A stretch of 64,000 nt of DNA from Bacteroidales bacterium (lineage in GTDB: Bacteria > Bacteroidota > Bacteroidia > Bacteroidales > UBA932). Position 1 is the stretch's first letter. Every line of letters begins with the position of its first letter. A program made the position numbers and the translations under genes. Shown piece by piece: positions 36,258-45,571 of this stretch. The notes beneath the pieces are model-generated. The model saw only the letters and a program-made list of their open reading frames with translations, did no database searches and had not been told where the DNA came from. The stretch covers positions 62,001 to 126,000 of the forward strand of contig JAGBHM010000017.1 in the NCBI GenBank assembly GCA_017935505.1. The letters are read 5' to 3'.

Positions 36258-38027
36258 ATGTACAGAACACATACTTGCGGTGAATTGCGTATTTCAAATG
36301 CCGGCCAGAGTGTTACATTGGCAGGATGGGTGCAGAGAGTACGTAAAATGGGAAGTCTAAACTTCATTGACTTGCGCGACAGATACGGTATAACCCAGCT
36401 TGTTGCAGATGAGAACGAATCGAAAGAGATAAATGACCTTGTCTCTACATTGGGCAGGGAGTATGTAATCCAGGCAACCGGTATTGTAACAGAGAGACAA
36501 AGCAAGAACAACAAGATTGAAACAGGTGAAATAGAGATAAAGCTTACAGGGCTGAAAGTGTTGAACAAGGCTGTTACACCTCCTTTCACAATCGAAGAGA
36601 ATACAGATGGTGGTGAGGATATAAGGGCACAATACAGATATCTCGATTTGCGTCGTGCACCTCTTAAGAGAGCTCTTGAGTTGCGTCACAGAATGGCACA
36701 TGAGGTGAGGAACTATTTGAGCGACATAGGATTTATGGAGATTGAAACTCCTTATCTGATCAAATCTACACCAGAGGGTGCCCGTGACTTCGTGGTTCCA
36801 AGCCGAATGAATCCCGGAGAGTTCTATGCGCTTCCACAGAGCCCTCAGACATTCAAACAGCTTCTTATGGTTGCCGGTTACGACAGATACTTCCAGATTG
36901 TACGTTGTTTCAGGGATGAGGATTTGCGTGCAGACCGTCAGCCTGAGTTTACTCAGATCGACTGTGAGATGTCATTTGTTGAGAGGGAAGATGTATTGAA
37001 TACATTCGAAGGTCTTGCAAAGGCCCTCTTTAAGAATGTGCTTGGAAAAGAGTTTACAGAGCCATTCCCAAGAATGCCGTACAAAGATGCTATGGAGTAT
37101 TATGGCAGCGACAAACCGGATATCCGTTTCGGCATGAAGATGAATACCATTACCGATATGGTGAAAGGCCGTGGCTTTGCTGTTCTTGATGACGCAGAGT
37201 ATGTTGGAGCAATTGTGGTTCCAGGTTGTGCCGGTTATACCCGCAAACAGCTTGATGAACTTACAGAGTGGGTAAAGAGACCTCAAGTTGGTGCGAAAGG
37301 CCTTATATATATAAAGTATAATGCAGAGGGTATCAAATCATCTATAGACAAGTTCTACAGTGCGGATGATCTTAAGGCTATCTGTGAGAAGATCGGAGCT
37401 GCAGAGGGAGACCTTGTTCTTGTTCTGTCGGGAGCCAAAAGGAAGATGCAGACTGCATTGGGTACCTTGAGACTTGAGATGGGCAGCCGTCTTGGTTTGA
37501 GGGACAATTCAGTATATGCTCCACTTTGGGTATATGATTTCCCTCTGTTGGAGTGGGATGATGAAACAGAGAGATTCTATGCAATGCACCATCCTTTTAC
37601 AGCACCTAAACCTGAGGATCTCGACAAATTCTACAGCAACAAAAAAGAGGATCTTGAGCAGGTAAATGCAAATGCTTACGACTTTGTTCTGAACGGAACA
37701 GAGGTCGGAGGTGGTTCTATCCGTATCCATGATTCAAAGGTGCAGGAGCGCATGTTTGAGGTTCTTGGCTTCAGCAAAGAGGATGCAGAGTACCGTTTTG
37801 GCTTCATAATCAATGCATTCAAATATGGAGCACCTCCTCATGGCGGTATCGCATTCGGTTTCGACAGATTCTGCTCTCTATTCGGAGGTCAGGAGACAAT
37901 CCGCGACTACATTGCATTCCCTAAAAACAATACCGGCAGGGATGTGATGTTGGATGCACCGTCGAGAATTGATGTTGCCCAAATGGATGAACTGTTTATA
38001 AAATCAACTGCCCCTGAGCAGGAGTAA
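36258..38027 (+). CDS. aspS: Aspartate--tRNA ligase
   Basis: Charges tRNA-Asp with aspartate. The 589-residue protein has the bacterial AspRS layout: OB-fold anticodon-binding domain (about 1-110, [26 protein letters not shown]), class II motif 1 region ([25 protein letters not shown]), motif 2 ([24 protein letters not shown]), the bacterial GAD insertion domain (about 300-410) and motif 3 ([10 protein letters not shown]). Motif [11 protein letters not shown] is typical of AspRS. A terminator lies 11 bases after the stop and separates it from yqeY. Confidence 0.98.
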   Translation: MYRTHTCGELRISNAGQSVTLAGWVQRVRKMGSLNFIDLRDRYGITQLVADENESKEINDLVSTLGREYVIQATGIVTERQSKNNKIETGEIEIKLTGLKVLNKAVTPPFTIEENTDGGEDIRAQYRYLDLRRAPLKRALELRHRMAHEVRNYLSDIGFMEIETPYLIKSTPEGARDFVVPSRMNPGEFYALPQSPQTFKQLLMVAGYDRYFQIVRCFRDEDLRADRQPEFTQIDCEMSFVEREDVLNTFEGLAKALFKNVLGKEFTEPFPRMPYKDAMEYYGSDKPDIRFGMKMNTITDMVKGRGFAVLDDAEYVGAIVVPGCAGYTRKQLDELTEWVKRPQVGAKGLIYIKYNAEGIKSSIDKFYSADDLKAICEKIGAAEGDLVLVLSGAKRKMQTALGTLRLEMGSRLGLRDNSVYAPLWVYDFPLLEWDDETERFYAMHHPFTAPKPEDLDKFYSNKKEDLEQVNANAYDFVLNGTEVGGGSIRIHDSKVQERMFEVLGFSKEDAEYRFGFIINAFKYGAPPHGGIAFGFDRFCSLFGGQETIRDYIAFPKNNTGRDVMLDAPSRIDVAQMDELFIKSTAPEQE

Positions 38028-38037
38028 TAATAATATG

Positions 38038-38059
38038 GAGGAGCTTCGGCTCCTCTTTT
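38038..38059 (+). terminator. Terminator between aspS and yqeY
   Basis: GAGGAGC-TTCG-GCTCCTC followed by four T: a UUCG tetraloop hairpin with a short T run. Some read-through into yqeY is possible because no separate yqeY promoter is evident. Confidence 0.75.
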
Positions 38060-38074
38060 AAGCACATTGTAACC

Positions 38075-38524
38075 ATGAGTTTGGAACTGGAAATTCAAAA
38101 TGGAATAAAAGCGGCAATGCTTGCCAAAGAGAAGGTAAAATTGGAGTCACTAAGAGCAGTAAAGGCTGCCATCCTGTTGGCCAAGACTGCAGACGGCTCT
38201 GAAACTATTTCTGATGAGGCTATTTTAAAGATTATTCAGAAACTGGTAAAACAGCGTAAGGAGAGTGCAGAACTCTATAAAGCCCAAAACCGTCCTGAGT
38301 TGGCTGAGAATGAGTTGGCTGAGGCTTCATGTATGGAGGTTTTCCTTCCAAAGCAACTCTCCGAAGAGGAGCTTGCTGCAGAGCTGAAAAAGATAATTGA
38401 GGCAGTTGGAGCAAAAGGCCCTCAAGATATGGGCAAAGTTATGGGAACTGCAACAAAGCAGCTCTCAGGCAAGGCGGAGGGTAAAGCCATCTCTGCAATG
38501 GTAAAGCAGCTTCTGGCACAGTAA
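38075..38524 (+). CDS. GatB/YqeY domain protein
   Basis: A 149-residue soluble protein of the GatB/YqeY family, related to the tail domain of the amidotransferase GatB, which binds tRNA. Opening LEIQNGIKAAMLAKEKVKLESLRAVKAAI and the motif EVFLPKQLSEEEL, then MGKVMGTATKQLSGKAEGKAISAMVKQLL are typical. Its function is not settled; location after aspS fits a tRNA-related role but this is only context. Standard family length. Confidence 0.93.
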   Translation: MSLELEIQNGIKAAMLAKEKVKLESLRAVKAAILLAKTADGSETISDEAILKIIQKLVKQRKESAELYKAQNRPELAENELAEASCMEVFLPKQLSEEELAAELKKIIEAVGAKGPQDMGKVMGTATKQLSGKAEGKAISAMVKQLLAQ

Positions 38525-38541
38525 GTAGCTGTATACAAATA

Positions 38542-38579
38542 AAAAAGGCGTATCCTGAATGATATGGATACGCCTTTTT
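38542..38579. terminator. Bidirectional terminator between yqeY and the M28 peptidase
   Basis: AAAAAGGCGTATCC pairs with GGATACGCCTTTTT around a ten-base loop. The A run on one side and T run on the other give U tracts in both directions, fitting the convergent genes on each side. Confidence 0.92.
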
Positions 38580-38596
38580 GTTATTCTGGACCTTTT

Positions 38597-39889
38597 CTAG
38601 AATTCCTTCAGGAAATCGAGCATAAGACCAAACAGGTCATTGAACTTTTCAGAACTGAAATGTTCATAAGTATCTCGTGGTGTATGATAATATTGGTACA
38701 TGTCACCTTCAATTGTAAAATACATGCAAGGGACACCGTTTATACCAAAATAGTAGTGGTCGCTGTTGTCGGTAAACGGTTGCTGATCTACACTTGTAAA
38801 GTAGCCCTTTTCTCCATTTATCTTCTTGAACAGTTCATATCCGGCATTGCCCTGCTCTCCTCCTCCAACTTCACAGATTATATTTTTGCCGTTATCTCCA
38901 ACCATATCCAGATTTATGACAAATTTCACATCCTTCAAAGGTTTGTAAGGGTTCTGCACATAATCTTTTGCACCCAGCAGATTGGCCTCTTCGCCGTCGA
39001 GGAAGAGGAATAGGATGGAAGTCTCAGGCTGGTGTGTTTTGTAATACTGCATCATGGCGAGCAGTGCTCCTACTCCGGAAGCATTGTCATTTGCGCCGGT
39101 AAAGATATTACCCTCTCCAATAACTCCCAGATGGTCGTAGTGTGCCAGAACAATGAAATGCTCATCGCCACCATTCTTGCCCTCTACAAAAGAGGCTACA
39201 TTTACACCATTGTAATTTTCAATCCATTCATTTTCAAGATTTACAGTGGCCTGCTTTGCATCCGATGGAAACTCAGGGCCAACTCCTATTACAGGGAAAG
39301 GAAGAGTATAGACCGCCCTTGATATAAAGTTTACAGGATTGGATGCATATTTTAAAATAAGTCCTCCCACGTGGCCTGAAAGCTGAGTGAGGTTGTCTTT
39401 GTACAACTCAATACCCTCTCCTCCAAATTTATCAGAAAAAAGCGGGAAGTTGAATGCAACAAATTTTTCCTTGAATTCTCCGCTGCAGAGGTGGCTGTAG
39501 AATTTCTCTTTGTCCATAAGATATTCATCATCAAGATGATATATATCCATTGTGGCATGCTTTCCGGTAGAGAACTCCTTCACTATGAAATCTTCAGTAA
39601 AGATGTACTCCTTGCCGTCTACAGAGAATTCCACCTTGCCTCTCATTGTGTTTTTGTTGTATGTGAACGGCAGGTTTGTCCATTCAAAACCGATCTCTTC
39701 AATTGTATTCCTTATATAATCGGCTGCGGCTGTAATTCCTCCATTATAATCGGTTCTTCCATAATATTTAGGATCCGACAGCTCCTTTACATGTCCTTCG
39801 TACAACTGTTTGTAATCGGTCGGTTGTGTACATGCAAAACTCAAACTCATGAGGGTAAAAAAGATGAACAGGTTAGTAAAATGTCTCAT
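38597..39889 (-). CDS. M28-family zinc peptidase lipoprotein
   Basis: A 430-residue exported aminopeptidase-like enzyme (lipobox LSFACTQ; Cys near residue 20). Zinc ligands are recognisable: HYDHLG, GANDNASGVGALL, DGEEANLLGAKDY (general base and zinc Glu), INLDMVGD, and SDHYYFGINGVPCMYF (C-terminal His). A protease-associated-like insertion sits between the signal region and the catalytic part. It is the last gene of an operon with DUF2027-Smr, mrp and an S46 dipeptidyl-peptidase, so it may complete degradation of the same peptides. ATG at 39889 starts the signal sequence; the upstream TTG at 39916 abuts the preceding stop. Confidence 0.93.
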   Translation of the reverse strand: MRHFTNLFIFFTLMSLSFACTQPTDYKQLYEGHVKELSDPKYYGRTDYNGGITAAADYIRNTIEEIGFEWTNLPFTYNKNTMRGKVEFSVDGKEYIFTEDFIVKEFSTGKHATMDIYHLDDEYLMDKEKFYSHLCSGEFKEKFVAFNFPLFSDKFGGEGIELYKDNLTQLSGHVGGLILKYASNPVNFISRAVYTLPFPVIGVGPEFPSDAKQATVNLENEWIENYNGVNVASFVEGKNGGDEHFIVLAHYDHLGVIGEGNIFTGANDNASGVGALLAMMQYYKTHQPETSILFLFLDGEEANLLGAKDYVQNPYKPLKDVKFVINLDMVGDNGKNIICEVGGGEQGNAGYELFKKINGEKGYFTSVDQQPFTDNSDHYYFGINGVPCMYFTIEGDMYQYYHTPRDTYEHFSSEKFNDLFGLMLDFLKEF

Positions 39890-39916
39890 ATATTTAAGTG
39901 TTAATAAAATAATCAA

Positions 39917-41041
39917 CTATCCTATGGTAACCATTGTGGCACCATAACCATACTCCTTGAAAGATGCATCCTGCCATTTGCAGCGGCTGTATCTGTTTTT
40001 CAGCTCCGACAGCAGTGCCTTTCTCAGCACACCATCCCCTTTTCCATGAATGAAGACAATTTTGCTGCCCCTCTTATGCAGGACAGCCGTCATTGCCTCA
40101 TTGAATTTCTCTATCTGGTATTTGAGAATAGCGGTATTGTCCATGCCGATTGTGGTGTCGAGAAGGGCTGCGGCATGAAGGTCAACCTCCATAATGCCCA
40201 GCGAGCTGGTCTTTATGAGAGCTGTCTCCTGAAGCCATTCGCGTTGCAGTCCCCCGCCGGGAAGATTGATCCATTTTCCCCCGACAAAAGCTCTGTCGGC
40301 ACTACTTCTTGAAGCACTCTGATGGTTAGAAGATGCTCCTGACTTCTCACCCTCGAACTTCTCCTTCAGGGCCAGTCTGATATCCTTCTCCTTGATCTCA
40401 CCGGCTATAGGCCTGTTTTCGGCAGTCTCATCTATAACAGGAATTACATATCCTGCCTCCTTTACAAAACTGTTGGGTTTGAACATGCTCTCTTTCAGGA
40501 GATTTGTAGGGTCGAGGATATACTCATACTCAATGGTAGGCTTGATTGGGTGTTTTACATCACCTTTAAGCTGCATATTGTTGGGTTTGAACGGAATAGC
40601 CCTAAGCATAACACGCTTGCCATATCTGTTGAAATGCTCCATTGCAAAATGGAAGAGTTCTTTGCGTTCATAGGGGTGAATCTCTCCGGAGAAGGTTGTT
40701 ACAAACTTGTTGTCCGGAAGTGTAATATCGCAGCCCTCTTTCGCGCAGTTTGTGTATGTGACAAAGAGAGACCAGTTGCACTCATTTGCGAGGATGCAAG
40801 AGTACTCCTTCCCTTTTTTTGTGTAAATAATGGCAATATTCAACTTGTCGCCATCTTTGGTCTGGATATTTATCTCCTCCTTGGCAACAACATTCTCCTC
40901 AATTACAACACACTCTTTTTCTGGTACGGGAAATTCAAATCCCTCTTCGTCTTGCACAGTTGCCCATCCTTTCCTGCCGAATCCCACAATAATGCCTCCG
41001 CCGGTCTGGTTGAGGAACCGCACCTTATCACCTATCTTCAT
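39917..41041 (-). CDS. DUF2027 protein with C-terminal Smr domain
   Basis: A 374-residue cytoplasmic protein with an N-terminal DUF2027 segment (KIGDKVRFLNQTGGGIIVGF, an SH3-like fold as in MutS2 tails), a middle beta-rich region (about 60-200) and a C-terminal Smr domain (about 285-374: VDLHAAALLD, IVFIHGKGDGVLRKALLSEL). Smr domains bind or nick nucleic acids, and in MutS2 act on collided ribosomes. The architecture is a Bacteroidota speciality and its role is unknown. It begins one base after the mrp stop and is followed by the M28 peptidase after 27 bases. Confidence 0.9.
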   Translation of the reverse strand: MKIGDKVRFLNQTGGGIIVGFGRKGWATVQDEEGFEFPVPEKECVVIEENVVAKEEINIQTKDGDKLNIAIIYTKKGKEYSCILANECNWSLFVTYTNCAKEGCDITLPDNKFVTTFSGEIHPYERKELFHFAMEHFNRYGKRVMLRAIPFKPNNMQLKGDVKHPIKPTIEYEYILDPTNLLKESMFKPNSFVKEAGYVIPVIDETAENRPIAGEIKEKDIRLALKEKFEGEKSGASSNHQSASRSSADRAFVGGKWINLPGGGLQREWLQETALIKTSSLGIMEVDLHAAALLDTTIGMDNTAILKYQIEKFNEAMTAVLHKRGSKIVFIHGKGDGVLRKALLSELKNRYSRCKWQDASFKEYGYGATMVTIG

Positions 41042-41042
41042 A

Positions 41043-42185
41043 TCAGTTCAATTGTTTTGCTATCTCCACAAACGCATCAAATACAGGGCCTGCGGCTACA
41101 GCAGCCGGTTCTCCCTCATCACCGCACTCCCTTATGCTCTGTACCAGCGGAATCTGGCCAAGCAGCGGAACATTGTATTTTGCCGCCATCTCTTTGCCTC
41201 CGTCCTTTCCAAAGATATAGTATCTGTTGTTCGGCAATTCTGCCGGTGTGAACCATGCCATATTCTCCACAAGACCGTAAACAGGCTTGTTGATATCCTT
41301 GTTGCGGAACATGTTTATACCCTTCTCAACATCGGCAAGGGCCACAGCTTGAGGCGTACTCACTATTATTGCGCCATCGAGAGGAATATCATGTACAAGG
41401 CTTATATGAATGTCACCCGTTCCCGGAGGAAGGTCGAGCAACAGGAAGTCCAAATCACCCCATTTTACTTGCAATATCATCTGCTTCAAAGCATTGCATG
41501 CCATAGGACCTCTCCAGATCAGAGCCTGTTCAGGGGCTGCAAAGTATCCGATTGACATCCATTTTACACCATACTTCTCTATTGGGACAATAAGTTCCTC
41601 CACTGTCTTTCCATGCTCCCCTGCATTCGGGATTCCGGTTGCTGGGTTGATTCCTGCTGCAGCTGCGGCCTCGCCATTATCGGTATATCCATCTTCATAT
41701 GTAAACTCAACATCCGGAGCATCACCCTCTGTTGCAGTCATTTTAGGAATCGACGGACCATAAACATCAGCATCTGCAAGTCCCACTTTATACCCCATCT
41801 TGGCAAGTGTTACGGCAAGGTTTACAGAAACCGTAGATTTGCCCACACCGCCTTTGCCTGAGGCAATGGCTATAATTTTGCCTACATTTTCAAGCTGTTT
41901 CTGGCTGAGTTCGTTGATGTTCTTCTTCTTTGGCTTATTCTCCCTCACAAGTTCAATTACAAGCACCTTTGCCTGTGGAAAGGCCTTTTGTACAGCCTCT
42001 TCGCAATTTTTCTTCACACTCGCTCCCAGGGCATCCGGACGAGGAAAGACCAATTTGAACTTTATTTTGGCAGAGGGCATATCGCCCTCCACCTTTATAT
42101 CCTCAACAAGGCCGAGTTCAACCACGCTCTTGTCATATGCAGGGTGTATTACACCTGCTAATATCTTTTCAATCTCTTTTATCAT
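41043..42185 (-). CDS. Mrp/ApbC-type P-loop ATPase with N-terminal MIP18 domain
   Basis: A 380-residue iron-sulfur-cluster carrier-type ATPase. N-terminal MIP18 domain (about 1-95), then the deviant Walker [16 protein letters not shown] (about 105-120), [13 protein letters not shown], and [15 protein letters not shown]. Two points: the C-terminal CxxC that binds the bridging Fe-S cluster in Mrp of other phyla is absent where expected ([20 protein letters not shown]), and an Ala-rich insertion ([20 protein letters not shown]) precedes the ATPase core's middle part. As I recall, the missing CxxC is shared by Bacteroidota Mrp proteins. It is separated from its operon neighbours by one base on each side. 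Confidence 0.95.
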   Translation of the reverse strand: MIKEIEKILAGVIHPAYDKSVVELGLVEDIKVEGDMPSAKIKFKLVFPRPDALGASVKKNCEEAVQKAFPQAKVLVIELVRENKPKKKNINELSQKQLENVGKIIAIASGKGGVGKSTVSVNLAVTLAKMGYKVGLADADVYGPSIPKMTATEGDAPDVEFTYEDGYTDNGEAAAAAGINPATGIPNAGEHGKTVEELIVPIEKYGVKWMSIGYFAAPEQALIWRGPMACNALKQMILQVKWGDLDFLLLDLPPGTGDIHISLVHDIPLDGAIIVSTPQAVALADVEKGINMFRNKDINKPVYGLVENMAWFTPAELPNNRYYIFGKDGGKEMAAKYNVPLLGQIPLVQSIRECGDEGEPAAVAAGPVFDAFVEIAKQLN

Positions 42186-42186
42186 T

Positions 42187-44271
42187 TTATCGTACTATTT
42201 TCATCTCATCCAACAGATAGCCTGCGCCACCGAATTTGTCAATGATGAACAGGACATATCGGATATCGACATTTATACATCTTTGCAGTTCTGGTTCAAA
42301 GATCACATCGCCGCTCATTGCTTCCCAGTTTCCGTCGAAGGCAAGTCCGAGCAGTTCACCTTTATCATTAAGGACAGGGCTTCCTGAGTTTCCACCGGTG
42401 ATATCGCAGTTACAGAGGAATGCCACAGGCATCTTGCCATTCTCAAGTGCATACTCGCCAAAATCTTTAGCTTTCCAGAGCTCTTTCAATTTGGCTGGAA
42501 CAACAAATTCCCAGTTATTAGGATCTTCTTTCTGCATAACTCCGTCGAGGGTTGTGATATAGTCATAGATTACGGCATCTTTAGGAGAGTAAGGCAATAC
42601 CTTTCCGTAGGTGAGTCTCATTGTTGAGTTTGCATCTGGGTAAGAGGCGTTGTCTCCCTGCATCTCAAGTACTCCGGCAACATATGTTTTCTTTGCCTTG
42701 TCTATTACCGCAGAGCTTGCCAGAAGTTCAGGCATGATCATATTTGAAACTTTATGCAGATCATTCCTCAATATAGAAACAGGGTCTGCTTTGAGATTTA
42801 TTCCGGCAGCAATGGCGGCATCATATTTCTCTTTGCTTGTGTATGCCGAATTGTCGTAAACATTGTCAACAAATTTGCTGATATCTCCGCCAAACTGCTC
42901 GTCAATCACAGAGAAGAAGGCAGGGTGGTATTTAGGATCTACCTTCTCTTTATATATGGCAATCATTCTCTTTGCCAGTTTTCTGTCGGTAGAGACTGAA
43001 TAATCTTTGAAGAAGCCATCCATTCCGCCAGCTCTGTTTGCAGAAAGAGGGGCTTTTAACAGCTCTATGGCAGAGAGTGATTCACTCAAATATCTGTATA
43101 CGTACGCGTATTCGGCTCTGTCCTTTACAGCACTATTTATCTGCTCAACTGCATTGCCATATTTTTTTGAGCGCTTTTTATTGGCGGCAACCCACTCGTT
43201 AAAGGCCTGCTCCTCTGCTGCCCTGCGCTCTACAATATTCAGTTTGTCAAAGGTCTCGTTCATACCCATCCACTTCTTCCAGCCGTTTGAAGAACCTGCA
43301 TATTTGCTGGAGTACTGGATTCTCACTTTAGGGTCAGCAATCATATCTTCCATCCAGATATTTTGCTTTTCACCGCGCACATAGATGCTGATGGCATTGT
43401 TTATATTCTGAGTCTCTTTGGCCTCCTCGCTCAACATGAATCTTGTTGTTCTGCCAGGGAAACCTATTATCATTGTATAGTCGTTCTCCTTTACACCTTT
43501 CAGTGAAATTTTCAATGATTGTTTAGGTGTGTAAGGCACATTTTCCTCTGAATACTCTGCCGGATTGTTGTTTTTGTCGGCGTAAATTCTGAATACAGAA
43601 AAATCACCGGTATGGCGAGGCCACATCCAGTTGTCGGTATCTGCACCAAACTTTCCTATTGAAGAAGGGGGTGCTCCAACAAAACGGATATCTTTGAAGG
43701 TTCTGGTAGTTATAACATAGTAGGCATTACCGTTATAAAATCCGGTAACCATAGCGTCGAGGGTCTTGTCCTGGCTTGTGGCCTCTTCTTTGATTTTTGC
43801 CACAATTGCCTCATAGGCAGCCTGTTTCTCCTTATCTGTCTTTGCTTTTGCCACAGCTTTGTTTATTCGCTCTGTAACATCAACAAATTTATCGATGAAT
43901 GTAACTGTAAGACCCTTTGCAGGGAGCTCTTCTTTGAGGTTCATGGCCCAGTAACCATCTTTGAGGTAGTCGTGGTCAACTGTGCTCAATTTCTGGATGG
44001 AACTGTAACCGCAGTGGTGGTTGGTGAAGAGAAGTCCTTTATCTGAAACAACCTCTGCTGTACATCCGCCTCCAAAATGTACAATTGCATCCTTTAGAGA
44101 TGAATTGTTGATATTATAAATCTCCTGTGCCGAGAGTTTCAGTCCGCTCTCATGCATCTTTTTGATGTTCAATTTTTCCAACAACGGCAACATCCACATG
44201 CCTTCGTCAGCCCTCATCTGTATTGCCGACAGCAAAATAGAAAGGGTAAGCAACAATGGTAATCTTTTCAT
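42187..44271 (-). CDS. S46-family dipeptidyl-peptidase (DPP7-type)
   Basis: A 694-residue periplasmic serine dipeptidyl-peptidase, found mainly in Bacteroidota, which removes dipeptides from oligopeptides. Signal peptide about 1-21. Catalytic His in [10 protein letters not shown] (85-86), and the catalytic Ser629 in [11 protein letters not shown]. Eighteen residues after this Ser is Gly647 (AFDGNWE), the position that separates DPP7 (Gly, hydrophobic P1) from DPP11 (Arg, acidic P1) in Porphyromonas gingivalis; so this copy should prefer hydrophobic or bulky P1 residues. First gene of a four-gene minus-strand operon with mrp, DUF2027-Smr and an M28 peptidase. Confidence 0.95.
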   Translation of the reverse strand: MKRLPLLLTLSILLSAIQMRADEGMWMLPLLEKLNIKKMHESGLKLSAQEIYNINNSSLKDAIVHFGGGCTAEVVSDKGLLFTNHHCGYSSIQKLSTVDHDYLKDGYWAMNLKEELPAKGLTVTFIDKFVDVTERINKAVAKAKTDKEKQAAYEAIVAKIKEEATSQDKTLDAMVTGFYNGNAYYVITTRTFKDIRFVGAPPSSIGKFGADTDNWMWPRHTGDFSVFRIYADKNNNPAEYSEENVPYTPKQSLKISLKGVKENDYTMIIGFPGRTTRFMLSEEAKETQNINNAISIYVRGEKQNIWMEDMIADPKVRIQYSSKYAGSSNGWKKWMGMNETFDKLNIVERRAAEEQAFNEWVAANKKRSKKYGNAVEQINSAVKDRAEYAYVYRYLSESLSAIELLKAPLSANRAGGMDGFFKDYSVSTDRKLAKRMIAIYKEKVDPKYHPAFFSVIDEQFGGDISKFVDNVYDNSAYTSKEKYDAAIAAGINLKADPVSILRNDLHKVSNMIMPELLASSAVIDKAKKTYVAGVLEMQGDNASYPDANSTMRLTYGKVLPYSPKDAVIYDYITTLDGVMQKEDPNNWEFVVPAKLKELWKAKDFGEYALENGKMPVAFLCNCDITGGNSGSPVLNDKGELLGLAFDGNWEAMSGDVIFEPELQRCINVDIRYVLFIIDKFGGAGYLLDEMKIVR

Positions 44272-44314
44272 ATATAAAATGTTTGTTCTAATAATTGTAG
44301 TCTGTAAAATATTT

Positions 44315-44322
44315 CAAAAATA
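44315..44322 (-). promoter_or_regulatory. -7 box for the S46-peptidase operon
   Basis: Minus-strand TATTTTTG fits TAnnTTTG and lies 43 bases before the ATG at 44271. It is divergent to the glycerate kinase box. Confidence 0.6.
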
Positions 44323-44359
44323 GTAAAAAAACAGATAGGTAAATAACTATTATTAATTG

Positions 44360-44367
44360 TAAATTTG
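44360..44367 (+). promoter_or_regulatory. -7 box for glycerate kinase, next to its ATG
   Basis: TAAATTTG fits TAnnTTTG; seven bases (TAGAGAT) separate it from the ATG at 44375, predicting a leaderless or near-leaderless mRNA. Confidence 0.6.
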
Positions 44368-44374
44368 TAGAGAT

Positions 44375-45490
44375 ATGAAAATACTGATAGCAATAGATAA
44401 ATTCAAAGGAAGCCTGACTTCGTTGCAGGCTGCACAGGCTATAAGGGAGGGCTTGTCGAAAGCCATTGGTAATAAGGAGTTACAGTTTGATGTAGTTGAA
44501 ATTGCAGATGGCGGCGACGGTAGTGCGGCTGTGCTGCAATCGGTAAACAGAGGGGCAAAAGTTGTGGAAGCTGTAGCTGCAGGACCCCTTGGCGGGGAGA
44601 TTGGGAGTTCGTTTCTCCTTTATGGTGATGGTTGCGCATTTATTGAAATGGCAAAGGTGTCTGGATTGGAACTTGTTCCGAAGCAGAAGCGGAACCCGCT
44701 CCATACAACTACTTATGGATTGGGAGAGCTTATCCGCAAAGCATATGGTTGTGGTGCAAAAAAGATCACCCTCTCCATTGGCGGAAGTGCCACAAATGAT
44801 GGGGGTACGGGGATGCTTCAAGCTCTCGGGTTCAGATTCTATGACAAGCAGGGAGGTGAAATTGCAGACTACATGTGCGGAAAATTCTTGGAGGAGATTG
44901 GTAGAGTTGAGTGGCCTGCGGATGATTTTGCACAGGAACTGGCCAGTGGTAAAATTACAATTGAGGCGATATGTGATGTAACAAATCCACTGCTTGGAGA
45001 GGATGGTGCCACAATGGTGTACGGCCCACAGAAGGGGGCGGAAGAGAAGGAGCTGCAAAGGCTGGAGAGTGGTATGGAGAATTTGGTGAGGTCTGTTGGG
45101 GATACTGAACTGCATATGGAGCCTGGAGCAGGTGCTGCAGGTGGTGTAGGATATGCAGTGAGGAGATTCCTTGGTGGAAAAATGGTTAGTGGATGGAGAT
45201 TTTTTGCAGGTATCACCTCTCTTGAAAAGAGAATGAAGGAGGCTGATCTTGTAATAAGCGGGGAGGGGAGAATAGATAGCCAATCCCTTTCAGGTAAGGT
45301 GGTTGACGGTGTCTTGACCCTTGCCAAAAAATATGATAAGAGGGTGTGGCTCTTCTGTGGGGTAAATTTACTTCAGAGTGATTGTGGTGTGGAGGTTTTT
45401 GCCCTCTCGGAGATTGAGCCGGATATAGCCAAGTGCATATCCGATGCTGCTCCGCTGCTCGAGGAACTTGCATACAGAGCTGCTTTGTAG
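44375..45490 (+). CDS. Glycerate kinase (GarK/GlxK type)
   Basis: Phosphorylates D-glycerate to 2-phosphoglycerate (or 3-phosphoglycerate in some members), feeding glycolysis. The 371-residue protein has the family landmarks ILIAIDKFKGSLTSLQAAQAI, EIADGGDGS, SIGGSATNDGGTGMLQALGF, DVTNPLLGEDGA, GAAGGVGYA and SGEGRIDSQSLSGKV. Both ends match the usual family length. It is a single-gene unit with a strong terminator after it. Confidence 0.95.
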   Translation: MKILIAIDKFKGSLTSLQAAQAIREGLSKAIGNKELQFDVVEIADGGDGSAAVLQSVNRGAKVVEAVAAGPLGGEIGSSFLLYGDGCAFIEMAKVSGLELVPKQKRNPLHTTTYGLGELIRKAYGCGAKKITLSIGGSATNDGGTGMLQALGFRFYDKQGGEIADYMCGKFLEEIGRVEWPADDFAQELASGKITIEAICDVTNPLLGEDGATMVYGPQKGAEEKELQRLESGMENLVRSVGDTELHMEPGAGAAGGVGYAVRRFLGGKMVSGWRFFAGITSLEKRMKEADLVISGEGRIDSQSLSGKVVDGVLTLAKKYDKRVWLFCGVNLLQSDCGVEVFALSEIEPDIAKCISDAAPLLEELAYRAAL

Positions 45491-45513
45491 AGTAAACGGA
45501 AACGAAATAAGAA

Positions 45514-45548
45514 GGCCGGATCAGAAATCTCTGACCCGGCCTCTTTTT
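45514..45548. terminator. Terminator between convergent glycerate kinase and EF-G2 genes
   Basis: GGCCGG-A-TCAG pairs with CTGA-C-CCGGCC around AAATCT, followed on the plus strand by TCTTTTTTAT. The stem core and its single A/C mismatch are the same as in the hairpin at 15572-15603. Confidence 0.88.
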
Positions 45549-45571
45549 TATAGGTTTTGCCCTGTATGGCA

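Noticed and set aside
44480..45283. 267-codon minus-strand open frame opposite glycerate kinase
   Set aside because: The plus-strand frame carries all glycerate kinase motifs; the antisense product is Cys/His/Ser-rich without family features.
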